Source of the DNA: Pseudomonas sp. Choline-02u-1 | Lineage (GTDB): Bacteria > Pseudomonadota > Gammaproteobacteria > Pseudomonadales > Pseudomonadaceae | Assembly: GCF_002836515.1 (NCBI RefSeq) | Contig: NZ_PJBC01000002.1 | Coordinates: 1 to 64,000 of the forward strand | Direction: 5' to 3' | Length of the DNA stretch: 64,000 bases | Program-made: the position numbers and the translations under genes | The notes under the pieces: model-generated | Told to the model about the DNA's origin: nothing | What the model saw: only the letters and a program-made list of their open reading frames with translations | Database searches by the model: none | Shown here: piece by piece, positions 11,541-21,698 of the stretch | Numbering within the stretch: position 1 is the stretch's first letter | How the letters are laid out: every line of letters begins with the position of its first letter

Positions 11541-12653
11541 ATGAGTGGCAACTTCCTCGCTCTGGCACAGCCGGGCGTGCAACAACTTTCGCCGTACGTT
11601 CCGGGCAAGCCCGTGGACGAACTGGCGCGCGAGCTGGATCTGGATCCGGCAAAAATCGTCAAACTGGCGAGCAACGAAAATCCGCTGGGCGCCAGCCCAA
11701 AAGCCTTGGCGGCGATTCGCGAAGAGCTGGCTGAGCTGACCCGCTACCCGGACGGCAATGGTTTCGCCCTGAAATCGCTGCTCGCCGAACAGTGCCGCGT
11801 CGAGCTGAATCAGGTCACGCTGGGCAATGGCTCCAACGACATTCTTGAGCTGGTCGCCCGTGCCTATCTGGCGCCGGGCCTGAATGCCGTGTTCAGCGAG
11901 CACGCTTTCGCGGTATATCCGATCGCGACTCAAGCGGTCGGCGCGCAAGCCAAAGTGGTTCCGGCCAAGGATTGGGGGCACGATCTGCCAGCAATGCTCG
12001 CGGCAATCGATGCCAACACCCGCGTGGTCTTCATTGCCAACCCGAACAACCCGACTGGCACCTGGTTCGGCGCCGAAGCGCTGGACGAATTCCTGCAGGA
12101 CGTTCCCGAGCATGTGCTGGTGGTGCTCGACGAGGCTTATATCGAGTACGCCGAAGGCAGCGATTTGCCGGACGGTCTCGACTTCCTCGCGGCCTACCCG
12201 AACCTGCTGGTGTCGCGCACCTTCTCCAAGGCCTATGGTCTGGCGGCGCTGCGCGTCGGTTATGGCTTGTCGACGCCAGTGGTGGCGGACGTGCTGAACC
12301 GCGTTCGTCAGCCATTCAACGTCAACAGCCTCGCGCTGGCGGCGGCGTGTGCGGCGCTGAAGGACGAGGAATATCTGGCGCAAAGCCGTCAGCTCAACGA
12401 ATCCGGCATGCAGCAGTTGCAGGCGGGTTTCCGCGAGCTGGGGTTGGGCTGGATCGAGTCCAAAGGCAACTTCATCTGCGTCGATCTTGGCCAGGTCGCG
12501 GCGCCGATTTTTCAGGGCCTGCTGCGCGAGGGCGTGATCGTGCGTCCGGTGGCCAATTACGGCATGCCGAACCACTTGCGCGTGACCATCGGTCTGCCAG
12601 CAGAAAACAGCCGTTTCCTCGAGGCGCTGCGCAAGGTTCTGGCTCGTGGTTGA
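11541..12653 (+). CDS. hisC: Histidinol-phosphate/aromatic aminotransferase (HisC)
   Basis: Fold-type I PLP aminotransferase of 370 residues. The substrate-anchoring SNENPLGASPKA sequence, the NPNNPTGT motif and the PLP-lysine motif SRTFSKAYGLAALR are all present. In Pseudomonas this HisC paralogue (hisC2) sits inside the aromatic operon between pheA and tyrA, so transamination of phenylpyruvate, hydroxyphenylpyruvate or prephenate is as likely as its histidine role. The ribosome site AAGGGCGG lies 8 bases before the ATG. Its stop codon overlaps the GTG start of tyrA-aroA by 8 bases. Confidence 0.95.
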   Translation: MSGNFLALAQPGVQQLSPYVPGKPVDELARELDLDPAKIVKLASNENPLGASPKALAAIREELAELTRYPDGNGFALKSLLAEQCRVELNQVTLGNGSNDILELVARAYLAPGLNAVFSEHAFAVYPIATQAVGAQAKVVPAKDWGHDLPAMLAAIDANTRVVFIANPNNPTGTWFGAEALDEFLQDVPEHVLVVLDEAYIEYAEGSDLPDGLDFLAAYPNLLVSRTFSKAYGLAALRVGYGLSTPVVADVLNRVRQPFNVNSLALAAACAALKDEEYLAQSRQLNESGMQQLQAGFRELGLGWIESKGNFICVDLGQVAAPIFQGLLREGVIVRPVANYGMPNHLRVTIGLPAENSRFLEALRKVLARG

Positions 12654-14889
12654 TGTCACTGCGCTGCAACCTGCTGCACCTATGATCGGTCGCCTTGTGG
12701 TGGTCGGTCTGGGGTTGATCGGTGGTTCGTTTGCCAAGGGTTTGCGTGAAAGCGGCCTGTGCCGTGAAGTGGTCGGCGTCGATCTGGATCCGCAATCGCG
12801 CAAACTGGCTGTCGAGTTGGGTGTGGTTGATCGCTGTGAAGACGATTTGGCCGCAGCTTGCATCGGTGCCGATGTGATTCAGCTGGCGGTGCCGATTCTG
12901 GCCATGGAAAAACTGCTCGCGCGTCTGGCGGGTATGGATCTGGGGCAGGCGATTCTTACGGATGTCGGCAGCGCCAAAGGCAACGTCGTGCGCGCCGCGA
13001 CCGAAGCGTTCGGCGGCATGCCGGCGCGTTTCGTCCCGGGGCACCCGATTGCAGGTTCCGAGCAGAGCGGGGTGGAAGCCTCCAACGCCGAGCTGTTCCG
13101 CCGGCACAAGGTGATCCTGACGCCGCTGGAGCAAACCGATCCTGCCGCGCTGGCGGTGGTCGATCGCCTGTGGCGCGAACTGGGCGCCGATGTCGAGCAC
13201 ATGCAGGTCGAGCGGCACGACGAAGTGCTGGCCGCGACCAGTCATCTGCCGCACCTGCTGGCCTTCGGTCTGGTCGATTCGTTGGCCAAGCGCAATGAAA
13301 ATCTGGAGATCTTCCGTTACGCTGCCGGTGGTTTTCGCGATTTCACAAGAATCGCCGGAAGCGACCCGGTGATGTGGCACGACATCTTCCTCGCCAACCG
13401 CGAGGCTGTCCTGCGCACACTCGATACATTTCGCAGCGACCTCGACGCCTTGCGCGACGCGGTCGATGCAGGGGATGGGCACCAATTGTTGGGCGTTTTC
13501 ACGCGCGCCCGGGTTGCCCGCGAGCATTTCAGTAAAATCCTGGCCCGCAGGGCCTATGTGGACGCTATGAATTCCAACGATCTGATCTTCCTGGCTCAAC
13601 CTGGTGGCCGCCTGTCCGGTCGGATTCGCGTACCGGGTGACAAATCGATTTCCCACCGTTCGATCATGCTCGGCTCGCTGGCCGAAGGCGTCACCGAGGT
13701 CGAAGGCTTCCTCGAGGGCGAAGACGCCCTGGCGACCTTGCAGGCGTTTCGCGACATGGGCGTGGTTATCGAAGGCCCACACCACGGCCGCGTGACCATC
13801 CATGGTGTCGGTCTGCACGGCCTGAAACCTGCGCCGGGCCCGATCTATCTGGGTAATTCCGGCACTTCGATGCGTCTGCTTTCCGGCCTGTTGGCTGCGC
13901 AGAACTTCGACAGTGTCCTGACGGGTGATGCCTCGCTTTCGAAGCGCCCGATGAACCGCGTGGCCAATCCGCTGCGGGAAATGGGCGCCGTGATCGAGAC
14001 CGCCGCCGAAGGTCGTCCGCCGATGACCATTCGCGGTGGCCACAAGCTCAAGGGCCTGACTTACACCATGCCGATGGCCAGCGCCCAGGTGAAATCCTGC
14101 CTGCTGCTCGCCGGTCTCTACGCCGAAGGCAAGACCACCGTGACCGAGCCGGCACCGACCCGCGACCACACCGAACGCATGCTGCGTGGCTTCGGGTACC
14201 CGGTCAGTGTCGACGGCGCCACGGCTTCGGTCGAGTCTGGCGGCAAGCTCACCGCGACCCACATCGAAGTGCCGGGCGATATCTCGTCGTCGGCGTTCTT
14301 CCTGGTCGCAGCTTCGATTGCCGCGGGTTCGGAGCTGGTGCTCGAGCACGTCGGCATCAATCCGACCCGTACTGGCGTCATCGACATCCTGCGCCTGATG
14401 GGCGCTGACATCACTCTGGAAAACCAGCGCGAGGTTGGCGGCGAGCCGGTGGCTGACTTGCGCGTACGGGCAGCTAGACTCAAAGGTATCGAGATTCCGG
14501 AAGAACTGGTGCCCCTGGCCATCGACGAATTCCCGGTACTGTTCGTTGCGGCTGCGTGTGCCGAAGGGCGTACCGTGCTGACCGGCGCTGAAGAGCTGCG
14601 GGTCAAGGAATCCGACCGGATTCAGGTCATGGCGGACGGCTTGCTGGCGCTAGGCGTCAAATGCGAACCGACTCCGGACGGCATCATCATCGACGGCGGC
14701 CAGATCGGCGGCGGGGAAGTGCACGGTCACGGCGACCACCGTATCGCCATGGCTTTCAGCGTCGCCTCGTTGCGCGCTAACGCACCGATCCGCATCCATG
14801 ATTGCGCCAACGTCGCGACCTCGTTCCCCAACTTCCTCGCGCTGTGCGGGCAAGTCGGCATTCGTGTGGCACAAGAGGCTCAGTCGTGA
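12646..14889 (+). CDS. tyrA-aroA: Fused prephenate dehydrogenase/EPSP synthase (TyrA-AroA)
   Basis: A 747-residue natural fusion. Residues 1-307 are NAD(P)-dependent prephenate/arogenate dehydrogenase, with [12 protein letters not shown] near residue 20 and the HPIAGSE motif. Residues from about 308 are 3-phosphoshikimate 1-carboxyvinyltransferase, starting [14 protein letters not shown], with the [11 protein letters not shown] motif and the HRIAMAF motif. One protein thus gives both a step before chorismate and the tyrosine-branch step. The GTG at 12646 overlaps hisC by 8 bases and has AAGG upstream; an ATG at 12682 would shorten the protein by 12 residues. An internal ATG at 13567 marks the AroA junction and could in principle start a free AroA. 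The stop overlaps cmk by 4 bases. Confidence 0.95.
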   Translation: MVDVTALQPAAPMIGRLVVVGLGLIGGSFAKGLRESGLCREVVGVDLDPQSRKLAVELGVVDRCEDDLAAACIGADVIQLAVPILAMEKLLARLAGMDLGQAILTDVGSAKGNVVRAATEAFGGMPARFVPGHPIAGSEQSGVEASNAELFRRHKVILTPLEQTDPAALAVVDRLWRELGADVEHMQVERHDEVLAATSHLPHLLAFGLVDSLAKRNENLEIFRYAAGGFRDFTRIAGSDPVMWHDIFLANREAVLRTLDTFRSDLDALRDAVDAGDGHQLLGVFTRARVAREHFSKILARRAYVDAMNSNDLIFLAQPGGRLSGRIRVPGDKSISHRSIMLGSLAEGVTEVEGFLEGEDALATLQAFRDMGVVIEGPHHGRVTIHGVGLHGLKPAPGPIYLGNSGTSMRLLSGLLAAQNFDSVLTGDASLSKRPMNRVANPLREMGAVIETAAEGRPPMTIRGGHKLKGLTYTMPMASAQVKSCLLLAGLYAEGKTTVTEPAPTRDHTERMLRGFGYPVSVDGATASVESGGKLTATHIEVPGDISSSAFFLVAASIAAGSELVLEHVGINPTRTGVIDILRLMGADITLENQREVGGEPVADLRVRAARLKGIEIPEELVPLAIDEFPVLFVAAACAEGRTVLTGAEELRVKESDRIQVMADGLLALGVKCEPTPDGIIIDGGQIGGGEVHGHGDHRIAMAFSVASLRANAPIRIHDCANVATSFPNFLALCGQVGIRVAQEAQS

Positions 14890-15575
14890 AAAACATTGCA
14901 CCGGTCATCACCATCGATGGGCCAAGCGGCTCCGGCAAGGGCACGGTCGCCGGGATTCTGGCCAAGCGTCTGGGCTGGAACCTGCTGGATTCCGGTGCGC
15001 TTTATCGATTGCTCGCGTTTGCTGCGCACAACCATGGCGTCGATCTGACCAATGAAGAGTTGCTGAAGACATTGGCCGCTCATCTGGATGTGCAGTTCAT
15101 CGCGGCGACCGAAGGTCAGCTGCAGCGGATCATTCTGGAAGGCGACGAAGTCAGTGATGTCATCCGCACCGAAAGTGTCGGTTCCGGCGCTTCGCAAGTG
15201 GCTGCGCTGCCCGCCGTGCGCGAGGCGCTGCTGCAGCGCCAGCGCGCGTTCCAGGAAGCGCCGGGCCTGGTGGCCGACGGTCGCGACATGGGCACGGTGG
15301 TTTTTCCGGACGCACCGCTGAAGATTTTCCTCACCGCCAGTGCCGAGGAGCGGGCGCGCCGTCGATATTTGCAGTTGAAGGGCAAAGTCGAGGGTGTTAG
15401 TCTGTCGAGTCTGCTAGATGAGATCCGTGCGCGCGATGAGCGTGACACCCAGCGCGCAGTAGCCCCGCTCAAGCCGGCGGCCGACGCGATTCAGCTGGAT
15501 TCCACGGAGCTTTCCATCGATCAGGTGCTTGAACGCATCATGAGCGAGATCGCCATTCGCGATATCGCCGGGTGA
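14886..15575 (+). CDS. cmk: Cytidylate kinase
   Basis: Phosphorylates CMP and dCMP to the diphosphates. The 229-residue protein starts with the P-loop GPSGSGKGT near residue 10, and has the [11 protein letters not shown] nucleotide-binding motif and the lid-like RARRRYLQL sequence. The GTG at 14886 in a GTGA overlap with tyrA-aroA gives the correct family length; the frame is open 28 codons upstream only because it lies within the aroA gene. rpsA follows after 119 bases, an arrangement conserved in many gammaproteobacteria. Confidence 0.96.
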   Translation: MKNIAPVITIDGPSGSGKGTVAGILAKRLGWNLLDSGALYRLLAFAAHNHGVDLTNEELLKTLAAHLDVQFIAATEGQLQRIILEGDEVSDVIRTESVGSGASQVAALPAVREALLQRQRAFQEAPGLVADGRDMGTVVFPDAPLKIFLTASAEERARRRYLQLKGKVEGVSLSSLLDEIRARDERDTQRAVAPLKPAADAIQLDSTELSIDQVLERIMSEIAIRDIAG

Positions 15576-15694
15576 CCAAGAGGGCCACAGGGGACCAGTC
15601 ATAGTCCTGCGGTGCTTCTTTTAAATGAAACTAACCCACACCGTCTGGGGTGTGGAGATGGGCGTTTTCTTCGCCCTCATCTACAGGAATTAAA
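15576..15694 (+). promoter_or_regulatory. rpsA leader with hairpins
   Basis: The 119 bases between cmk and rpsA contain two consecutive hairpin-forming stretches: CCACACC paired with GGTGTGG (about 15636-15656), and GGGCG paired with CGCCC around a TTTTCTT loop (about 15659-15677). The AGGA ribosome site follows at 15684. In enterobacteria S1 represses its own translation through stem-loops in this position, so an autoregulatory role is plausible, but that is inference here. Confidence 0.45.
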
Positions 15695-17380
15695 ATGAGC
15701 GAAAGCTTTGCGGAACTCTTTGAAGAAAGCCTGAAAACCCTGAACCTTCAGGCAGGCTCCATCATCACCGGTGTTATCGTTGATATCGATTACCAGGCTC
15801 GCTGGGTAACCGTTCACGCTGGTCTGAAGTCTGAAGCACTCATCCCGCTTGAGCAGTTCTACAACGATGCTGGCGAACTGAACATCAACGTTGGTGATGA
15901 AGTTCACGTTGCTCTGGATTCGGTTGAAGACGGCTTTGGCGAAACCAAGCTGTCCCGTGAAAAAGCCAAGCGCGCTGAATGCTGGATCGTTCTGGAAGCA
16001 GCCTTCGCAGCCGAGGAAGTGGTCAAGGGCGTTATCAACGGTAAGGTTAAAGGCGGCTTCACTGTCGACGTTAACGGCATCCGTGCGTTCCTGCCAGGTT
16101 CCCTGGTTGACGTCCGTCCAGTGCGCGACACCACGCACCTGGAAGGCAAAGAGCTGGAATTCAAGGTCATCAAGCTGGACCAGAAGCGCAACAACGTTGT
16201 CGTTTCCCGTCGTAGCGTCCTCGAAGCCGAGAACTCCGCCGAGCGTGAAGCTCTGCTGGAATCCCTGCAGGAAGGCCAGCAAGTCAAAGGTATCGTCAAA
16301 AACCTCACCGATTACGGCGCATTCGTCGATCTGGGTGGCGTGGACGGCCTGCTGCACATCACCGACATGGCTTGGAAGCGCATCAAGCATCCTTCCGAGA
16401 TCGTCAACGTTGGTGACGAAATCGACGTCAAGGTTCTGAAGTACGATCGCGAACGCAACCGTGTTTCCCTGGGCCTGAAGCAACTGGGCGAAGATCCATG
16501 GGTTGCTATCAAAGCCCGTTACCCAGAAGGTACTCGCGTTACCGCTCGTGTAACCAACCTGACCGACTACGGCTGCTTCGCTGAGCTGGAAGAAGGCGTT
16601 GAAGGTCTGGTACACGTTTCGGAAATGGACTGGACCAACAAGAACATCCACCCTTCGAAAGTCGTACAAGTCGGCGACGAAGTGGAAGTCATGGTTCTGG
16701 ACATCGACGAAGAGCGTCGTCGTATCTCCCTGGGCATCAAGCAGTGCAAGTCGAACCCATGGGAAGACTTCTCTGGCCAGTTCAACAAGGGCGACAAGAT
16801 CTCCGGCACCATCAAGTCGATCACCGATTTCGGTATCTTCATTGGTCTGGACGGCGGCATCGACGGTCTGGTTCACCTGTCCGACATCTCCTGGAACGAA
16901 GTGGGCGAAGAAGCCGTACGTCGCTTCAAGAAGGGCGACGAGCTGGACACCGTCATCCTGTCGGTTGACCCAGAGCGCGAGCGCATCTCCCTGGGCATCA
17001 AGCAACTGGAAAGCGATCCGTTCTCCGAGTACGTCTCGGTTAACGATAAGGGCGCTATCGTGACCGGTACCGTGAAAGAAGTTGACGCCAAAGGCGCCAT
17101 CATCGTTCTGGCCGACGACATCGAAGCTACCCTGAAAGCCTCCGAAATCAGCCGTGACCGCGTTGAAGACGCGCGCAACGTTCTGAAAGAAGGCCAGGAA
17201 GTTGAAGCCAAGATCATCAGCGTTGATCGCAAGAGCCGCGTAATCCAGCTCTCGATCAAGTCGAAAGACGATGCTGAAGAGAAAGAAGCCATCCAGAGCC
17301 TGAAAGCAGCTCCGGAAGGCGAAGCAGCTGACACCACTATGGCGGCACTGCTGCGTCAAGCAATGGCCAAACAGAACTGA
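15695..17380 (+). CDS. rpsA: 30S ribosomal protein S1
   Basis: RNA-binding protein of the small subunit, needed for initiation on structured mRNAs. The 561-residue sequence has six S1/OB domains; the four C-terminal ones each carry the G-x-F-V/I-x-L ... G-L-V/L-H-x-S/T-D motif and the [12 protein letters not shown] end, as in canonical S1. The start at 15695 ([13 protein letters not shown]) matches the family and has AGGA upstream; an upstream ATG at 15650 has no support. Codon use is strongly biased, as in highly expressed genes. Followed by a strong terminator. Confidence 0.98.
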   Translation: MSESFAELFEESLKTLNLQAGSIITGVIVDIDYQARWVTVHAGLKSEALIPLEQFYNDAGELNINVGDEVHVALDSVEDGFGETKLSREKAKRAECWIVLEAAFAAEEVVKGVINGKVKGGFTVDVNGIRAFLPGSLVDVRPVRDTTHLEGKELEFKVIKLDQKRNNVVVSRRSVLEAENSAEREALLESLQEGQQVKGIVKNLTDYGAFVDLGGVDGLLHITDMAWKRIKHPSEIVNVGDEIDVKVLKYDRERNRVSLGLKQLGEDPWVAIKARYPEGTRVTARVTNLTDYGCFAELEEGVEGLVHVSEMDWTNKNIHPSKVVQVGDEVEVMVLDIDEERRRISLGIKQCKSNPWEDFSGQFNKGDKISGTIKSITDFGIFIGLDGGIDGLVHLSDISWNEVGEEAVRRFKKGDELDTVILSVDPERERISLGIKQLESDPFSEYVSVNDKGAIVTGTVKEVDAKGAIIVLADDIEATLKASEISRDRVEDARNVLKEGQEVEAKIISVDRKSRVIQLSIKSKDDAEEKEAIQSLKAAPEGEAADTTMAALLRQAMAKQN

Positions 17381-17396
17381 GTTCTGCTTGATCATT

Positions 17397-17426
17397 AAAA
17401 AGGGCGACTTCGGTCGCCCTTTTTTG
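17397..17426 (+). terminator. Rho-independent terminator of rpsA
   Basis: GGGCGAC and GTCGCCC form a stem around a TTCG tetraloop, flanked by an A run on the left and TTTTTT on the right, 16 bases after the rpsA stop. This ends the serC-rpsA supra-operon. Confidence 0.92.
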
Positions 17427-17572
17427 TGCCTGCGATTTGCCTCTTGTACGTTCGTGCATGAAACCAATGGCTTCGCTTGCGGGTCTGTTTCTTTAATCTG
17501 ATCAATCGCCTATTCGCGACTAAGCTTGGTCTTGAGCATTAGTCGCCAGGCTTGCCTGGCATAAGGAAGTGG

Positions 17573-17851
17573 ATGAACAAGTTACTTGTTGTTGCAGTGG
17601 TCTTGGCGCTCGCAGGGTGCACCACCAGTGCGAAAACCCATGCGGTGCGCGGCGTCAGTGGTATCGAGGTCGACTGTTCCGGGCTGGGCTCCGGCTGGGA
17701 AAAGTGCCAGAAGCGTGCAGCGAAGGAGTGCAAAGGCAAGGGCTACAAGGTCATCACTCGGTCGGATGATGCGAAAGATGAAGACGACTATCCGTTCGGC
17801 TTCAATCCCGCAGGCTTCGTAACCCGGACCATGTTAGTGATGTGTCGTTAG
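17573..17851 (+). CDS. Small predicted lipoprotein, function unknown
   Basis: A 92-residue protein with a lipoprotein signal: positively charged start MNK, hydrophobic stretch, and lipobox LAGC with the lipidated cysteine at residue 16. The mature part has several cysteines (near residues 37, 46, 52 and the C-terminus), suggesting disulfides in the periplasm or outer membrane. AAGGAAG 4-10 bases upstream supports the ATG at 17573; an in-frame TTG seven codons earlier is unlikely. It lies between rpsA and ihfB with no clear operon partner. I do not recognise a named family. Confidence 0.8.
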   Translation: MNKLLVVAVVLALAGCTTSAKTHAVRGVSGIEVDCSGLGSGWEKCQKRAAKECKGKGYKVITRSDDAKDEDDYPFGFNPAGFVTRTMLVMCR

Positions 17852-18004
17852 GACAGCGGCTATCCGACTCGCCAATGAAGTGCCCTGAAAATGTGCGTTT
17901 TGACGACAGGAAAGATATGTCAATCCCTGGGCTGTTCAAAATCTCCCGGGCATGCTAAAACCTTTCAAGCGCTGATCTAGCTGCTTGAAAAAGAAGGGAA
18001 AAAT

Positions 18005-18301
18005 ATGACGAAGTCGGAGTTGATCGAACGAATTGTCACCCATCAAGGGCTACTCTCATCCAAGGATGTGGAGCTGGCAATCAAGACCATGCTTGAACAA
18101 ATGTCTCAGTGCCTCGCCACCGGTGATCGTATCGAGATCCGTGGATTTGGCAGCTTCTCCCTGCACTACCGCGCACCACGTGTCGGCCGCAATCCAAAGA
18201 CTGGTCAGTCTGTCAGTCTGGACGGTAAATTCGTTCCGCATTTCAAGCCGGGCAAGGAATTGCGTGACCGCGTGAACGAGGAAGAGGAGGAGGGCGCTTG
18301 A
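18005..18301 (+). CDS. ihfB: Integration host factor subunit beta
   Basis: DNA-bending nucleoid protein that acts as a heterodimer with IhfA. The 98-residue sequence is a standard HU/IHF fold: N-terminal helices with TKSELIERI, then [12 protein letters not shown] and the DNA-intercalating arm around RNPKTG. Length and sequence match IhfB. The ihfB gene marks the left border of the O-antigen locus in Pseudomonas, as here. AGAAGGGA upstream is the ribosome site. Confidence 0.97.
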   Translation: MTKSELIERIVTHQGLLSSKDVELAIKTMLEQMSQCLATGDRIEIRGFGSFSLHYRAPRVGRNPKTGQSVSLDGKFVPHFKPGKELRDRVNEEEEEGA

Positions 18302-18331
18302 TCTTCGCTATTCAAATTCAAGGGGGCGTGA

Positions 18332-18571
18332 ATGCGTAACCTGAAACGCATACTGCTTGGCGTTTTTCTTCTGCTGATGGTTCTGATTGTTCTGGCGTTT
18401 GTGCTGGAAAACCAGCAATCGGTTTCGCTTTTGTTTCTGGGTTTTTCCGGCCCACAGTTGCCGGTGTCGGTTATTACCGTATTGGCGTTGCTGATTGGTA
18501 TGCTGATCGGACCTCTATTGGGCTGGTTTCTGGGGCGTGCGACCAGAGCGACTCGCAAACGACTGATCTGA
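18332..18571 (+). CDS. LapA-domain inner-membrane protein
   Basis: A 79-residue protein with two membrane helices (about residues 6-25 and 42-65) separated by a short ENQQSVSLLFLGF segment characteristic of the LapA/DUF1049 domain. In E. coli LapA works with LapB in controlling lipopolysaccharide synthesis through LpxC turnover. It follows ihfB by 30 bases and is probably cotranscribed. Its position before the O-antigen genes fits a role in LPS assembly, but this homologue's function is inferred. Confidence 0.85.
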   Translation: MRNLKRILLGVFLLLMVLIVLAFVLENQQSVSLLFLGFSGPQLPVSVITVLALLIGMLIGPLLGWFLGRATRATRKRLI

Positions 18572-18759
18572 AAATGACAGGCGCACGGCATCTGTCGAAA
18601 TTGCGCCTCAGCCTGTCTTTATCCATTAGTAAAAGCATCATTAAGCTGTAAAATGCGTCCCTTGTTCGATCGTGCCTTAATGCATATCGATTCAGACTGC
18701 TCTGACGGATGCCAAATGATAGTGGCCTCTGCATTCATGGATTAGACCGCGCTCGATTG

Positions 18760-18790
18760 CAGCGCTGTCCGCAGCTCAAGGGTATCGTTT
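18760..18790 (+). promoter_or_regulatory. JUMPstart/ops-like element before rmlB
   Basis: The stretch begins CAGCGCT, has AGCT a few bases later, then CAAGGG and TATCGT. This follows the layout of the JUMPstart sequence (CAGCGCT ... AGCT ... CAAGGGCGGTAGCGT), which lies upstream of many O-antigen and capsule clusters and carries the RfaH-recruiting ops element. The GGCGGTAGC core is not intact, and the AAGGG may simply be the ribosome site of rmlB, so the call is tentative. Confidence 0.3.
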
Positions 18791-18793
18791 CGC

Positions 18794-19870
18794 GTGAAAA
18801 TTCTAGTTACCGGCGGTGCCGGCTTCATTGGCTCGGCAGTCATCCGTCACATCATCTCCAACACTTCCGATGCAGTCGTTAACGTCGATAAGTTGACTTA
18901 CGCCGGCAACCTGGAGTCCCTGGCAGAAGTCAGCCAGAATTCGCGTTACGCCTTCGAGCGCGTCGATATTTGCGATCGTGATCAGATCGATCGCGTTCTG
19001 CGTGAACACCAACCGGATGCAATCATGCACCTGGCCGCTGAGTCCCACGTCGACCGTTCGATCTCCGGCCCGTCCGAGTTTATCCAGACCAACATCATCG
19101 GCACCTACACGTTGCTCGAAGCTGCACGCCATTATTGGGCTGCTCTGGACGACACCCGCAAAGCCAATTTCCGCTTCCACCACATCTCGACTGACGAAGT
19201 TTACGGAGACCTCGAAGGTCCGGAAGACCTCTTCACCGAAACCACACCTTACCAGCCAAGCTCGCCTTATTCGGCGAGCAAGGCAAGTTCGGATCACTTG
19301 GTTCGTGCCTGGGCGCGCACTTACGGCCTGCCGACACTGGTCACCAACTGCTCGAACAACTACGGCCCATGCCACTTCCCTGAGAAGCTGATCCCGCTGA
19401 TTATCCTCAATGCACTGGAAGGCAAGCCGCTGCCGGTTTACGGCAAAGGCAACCAGGTTCGTGACTGGCTGTATGTCGAAGATCACGCGCGAGCGTTGTA
19501 CAAAGTCGTGACCGAAGGTGTTATCGGTGAGACTTACAACATCGGCGGTCATAATGAAAAACAAAACATCGAAGTGGTGCATACCCTGTGTGCGTTGCTC
19601 GATGAGTTGCGTCCTGATTCTGCCCATCGCCCGCACGCCAGCCTTATTACCTATGTTCAGGATCGCCCTGGTCATGATGTGCGTTATGCAATCGACGCCA
19701 GCAAGATTCAGCGTGAGCTGGGTTGGACTCCGGAAGAGACTTTCGAGACTGGTATTCGGAAGACTGTCGAGTGGTATCTGAATAACACTGAGTGGGTTGA
19801 GCACGTGAAGAGCGGCAGCTACCAGCAGTGGATTGATCAGAACTATGCAGATCGTTCGAGCAAAGCATGA
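18794..19870 (+). CDS. rmlB: dTDP-glucose 4,6-dehydratase RmlB
   Basis: Second enzyme of dTDP-L-rhamnose synthesis. A 358-residue extended SDR with the NAD motif [11 protein letters not shown] near residue 7, the [12 protein letters not shown] motif, the catalytic STDEVYGDL segment and the [10 protein letters not shown] motif (YxxxK). Starts with GTG at 18794, preceded by CAAGGG. First gene of the O-antigen cluster. Its stop overlaps the rmlD start (ATGA), so the two are coupled. Confidence 0.97.
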   Translation: MKILVTGGAGFIGSAVIRHIISNTSDAVVNVDKLTYAGNLESLAEVSQNSRYAFERVDICDRDQIDRVLREHQPDAIMHLAAESHVDRSISGPSEFIQTNIIGTYTLLEAARHYWAALDDTRKANFRFHHISTDEVYGDLEGPEDLFTETTPYQPSSPYSASKASSDHLVRAWARTYGLPTLVTNCSNNYGPCHFPEKLIPLIILNALEGKPLPVYGKGNQVRDWLYVEDHARALYKVVTEGVIGETYNIGGHNEKQNIEVVHTLCALLDELRPDSAHRPHASLITYVQDRPGHDVRYAIDASKIQRELGWTPEETFETGIRKTVEWYLNNTEWVEHVKSGSYQQWIDQNYADRSSKA

Positions 19871-20760
19871 AGATCCTGCTTTTAGGAAAGAACGGCCAGG
19901 TGGGCTGGGAGCTGCAACGCTCCCTGGCCCCGCTTGGCGAACTGGTCGCTCTTGATCGTCACCTTGTTGATGGCCTCAGCGGTGATCTGTCGAATCTTGA
20001 ATCCTTGCGTGCAACGATTCGTCAGGTAAGGCCTGACGTTATCGTCAATGCTGCCGCCTACACTGCGGTCGATGAAGCTGAGTCGGAAACCGAGTTGGCG
20101 GATCGCGTAAATGGCGTTGCGAGTGGCGTGATGGCGGAAGAAGCCGCATCGCTGGGCGCATGGCTGGTTCACTACTCAACGGATTATGTTTTTAGCGGCC
20201 AAGGCTTCACGCCATGGCAGGAGACAGACCCTGTTGCGCCGGTGAACCATTATGGCGCCAGCAAGCTCGCCGGCGAACAGGCAATCATCGCATCGGGTTG
20301 CAAGCATCTGATCTTCCGCACCAGCTGGGTATATGGTGCTCGCGGCAATAACTTTGCCAAGACCATGCTGCGCTTGGCCAAAGATCGCGAAACGTTGAGC
20401 GTGATTGCGGATCAGATCGGAGCGCCGACCGGGGCTGATCTGATTGCAGACGTAACGGCGTTGGCTATCCAGCAAGTTACCAAGCGACCGGAGTTAGCTG
20501 GCCTTTATCACTTGGCTGCTGCGGGCCAAGTGTCTTGGCATGGCTATGCCAGTCACGTCATTGACTTCGCTAAAGCGCAAGGCGAGGAGTTGGGTGTGAC
20601 AACGGTCAGCCCAATCGAGACGACAGCCTACCCGACACCAGCACGTCGCCCTCTGAACTCACGCTTGAATACTCAGAAACTGCGCGACAATTTTTCTCTA
20701 CACTTGCCGGATTGGCGAAGTGGTGTAACCCGAATGCTTAGGGAAGTTCTAAACAAATGA
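19867..20760 (+). CDS. rmlD: dTDP-4-dehydrorhamnose reductase RmlD
   Basis: Last step of dTDP-L-rhamnose synthesis, NAD(P)H-dependent reduction. The 297-residue protein has the [10 protein letters not shown] nucleotide motif near residue 7, a [10 protein letters not shown] motif, and the [10 protein letters not shown] catalytic YxxxK. Overlaps rmlB and rmlA by four bases each. Its substrate requires the RmlC epimerase, whose gene is absent from this cluster. Confidence 0.96.
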   Translation: MKILLLGKNGQVGWELQRSLAPLGELVALDRHLVDGLSGDLSNLESLRATIRQVRPDVIVNAAAYTAVDEAESETELADRVNGVASGVMAEEAASLGAWLVHYSTDYVFSGQGFTPWQETDPVAPVNHYGASKLAGEQAIIASGCKHLIFRTSWVYGARGNNFAKTMLRLAKDRETLSVIADQIGAPTGADLIADVTALAIQQVTKRPELAGLYHLAAAGQVSWHGYASHVIDFAKAQGEELGVTTVSPIETTAYPTPARRPLNSRLNTQKLRDNFSLHLPDWRSGVTRMLREVLNK

Positions 20761-21647
20761 CCACGACAAATCGTAAAGGCATCATCCTCGCGGGTGGTTC
20801 GGGGACCCGATTGCATCCGCTGACGTTAGGCGTCTCCAAGCAGATGCTGCCGATCTACGACAAGCCGATGATCTTCTATCCCTTGTCCGTGTTGATGCTT
20901 GCGGGGATGCGTGAAATTCTGATCATCTCCACGCCGGAAGATTTACCTTGTTTTAGGAAGCTACTGGGCGACGGCAGTCTGTACGGCATAAAACTGACGT
21001 ATGCTGAACAGCCGAGTCCTGATGGTCTGGCGCAAGCGTTTATAATTGGTGAAGAGTTCATTGGCAATGATCCGTGCTGCCTGATTCTGGGCGACAACAT
21101 CTTTTATGGTCAGCACTTCTCGGACAACCTGCGAGCAGCAAGCAATCAGGCTGATGGGGCGACGGTTTTTGGTTACCACGTCTCCGATCCGGAGCGTTTT
21201 GGTGTTGTCGAGTTCGATGCGCAAGGGCGAGCCTTGAGCATCGAGGAAAAACCATTGAAGCCGAAGTCCAACTACGCCGTTACAGGGCTGTACTTCTACG
21301 ACAACCAAGTAGTTGATATTGCCAAGAGTATAAAGCCCTCGGCCCGCGGCGAACTGGAAATCACCGACATCAACCAGGCTTACCTCGACAAGAAGATGCT
21401 TAGCGTCGAAATGTTGGGGCGTGGTTTTGCTTGGCTGGATACGGGGACCCATGACTCGCTTCTGGAGGCGAGTCACTTCGTGCATACCATTGAGCAGCGT
21501 CAGGGGTTGAAGGTGGCGTGCCTGGAAGAAATCGCCTTCCACACTGGCTGGATCACTGCGTCGCAGCTGGCTTCCCAGGCTGATGCCTTGAAAAAGACCG
21601 GATATGGGCAATATCTGAAGAAACTGCTGGACTCATCTTCTCGCTGA
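20757..21647 (+). CDS. rmlA: Glucose-1-phosphate thymidylyltransferase RmlA
   Basis: Activates glucose-1-phosphate with dTTP, the first and feedback-controlled step of dTDP-rhamnose synthesis. The 296-residue protein shows the nucleotidyltransferase motif [13 protein letters not shown], the [11 protein letters not shown] segment and the LGDNIFYG motif. Third in the ATGA-coupled rmlBDA set. A gap of 51 bases separates it from the next glycosyltransferase; no rmlC is found there. Confidence 0.97.
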   Translation: MTTTNRKGIILAGGSGTRLHPLTLGVSKQMLPIYDKPMIFYPLSVLMLAGMREILIISTPEDLPCFRKLLGDGSLYGIKLTYAEQPSPDGLAQAFIIGEEFIGNDPCCLILGDNIFYGQHFSDNLRAASNQADGATVFGYHVSDPERFGVVEFDAQGRALSIEEKPLKPKSNYAVTGLYFYDNQVVDIAKSIKPSARGELEITDINQAYLDKKMLSVEMLGRGFAWLDTGTHDSLLEASHFVHTIEQRQGLKVACLEEIAFHTGWITASQLASQADALKKTGYGQYLKKLLDSSSR

Positions 21648-21698
21648 CTGGAAGAGAGACCCCTTCAAGATGAAGCGCTCAATTGCGGCAGGAACTGC

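Noticed and set aside
10401..12863. 820-codon antisense frame over pheA and hisC
   Set aside because: Same cause: a high-GC shadow frame opposite well-identified genes.
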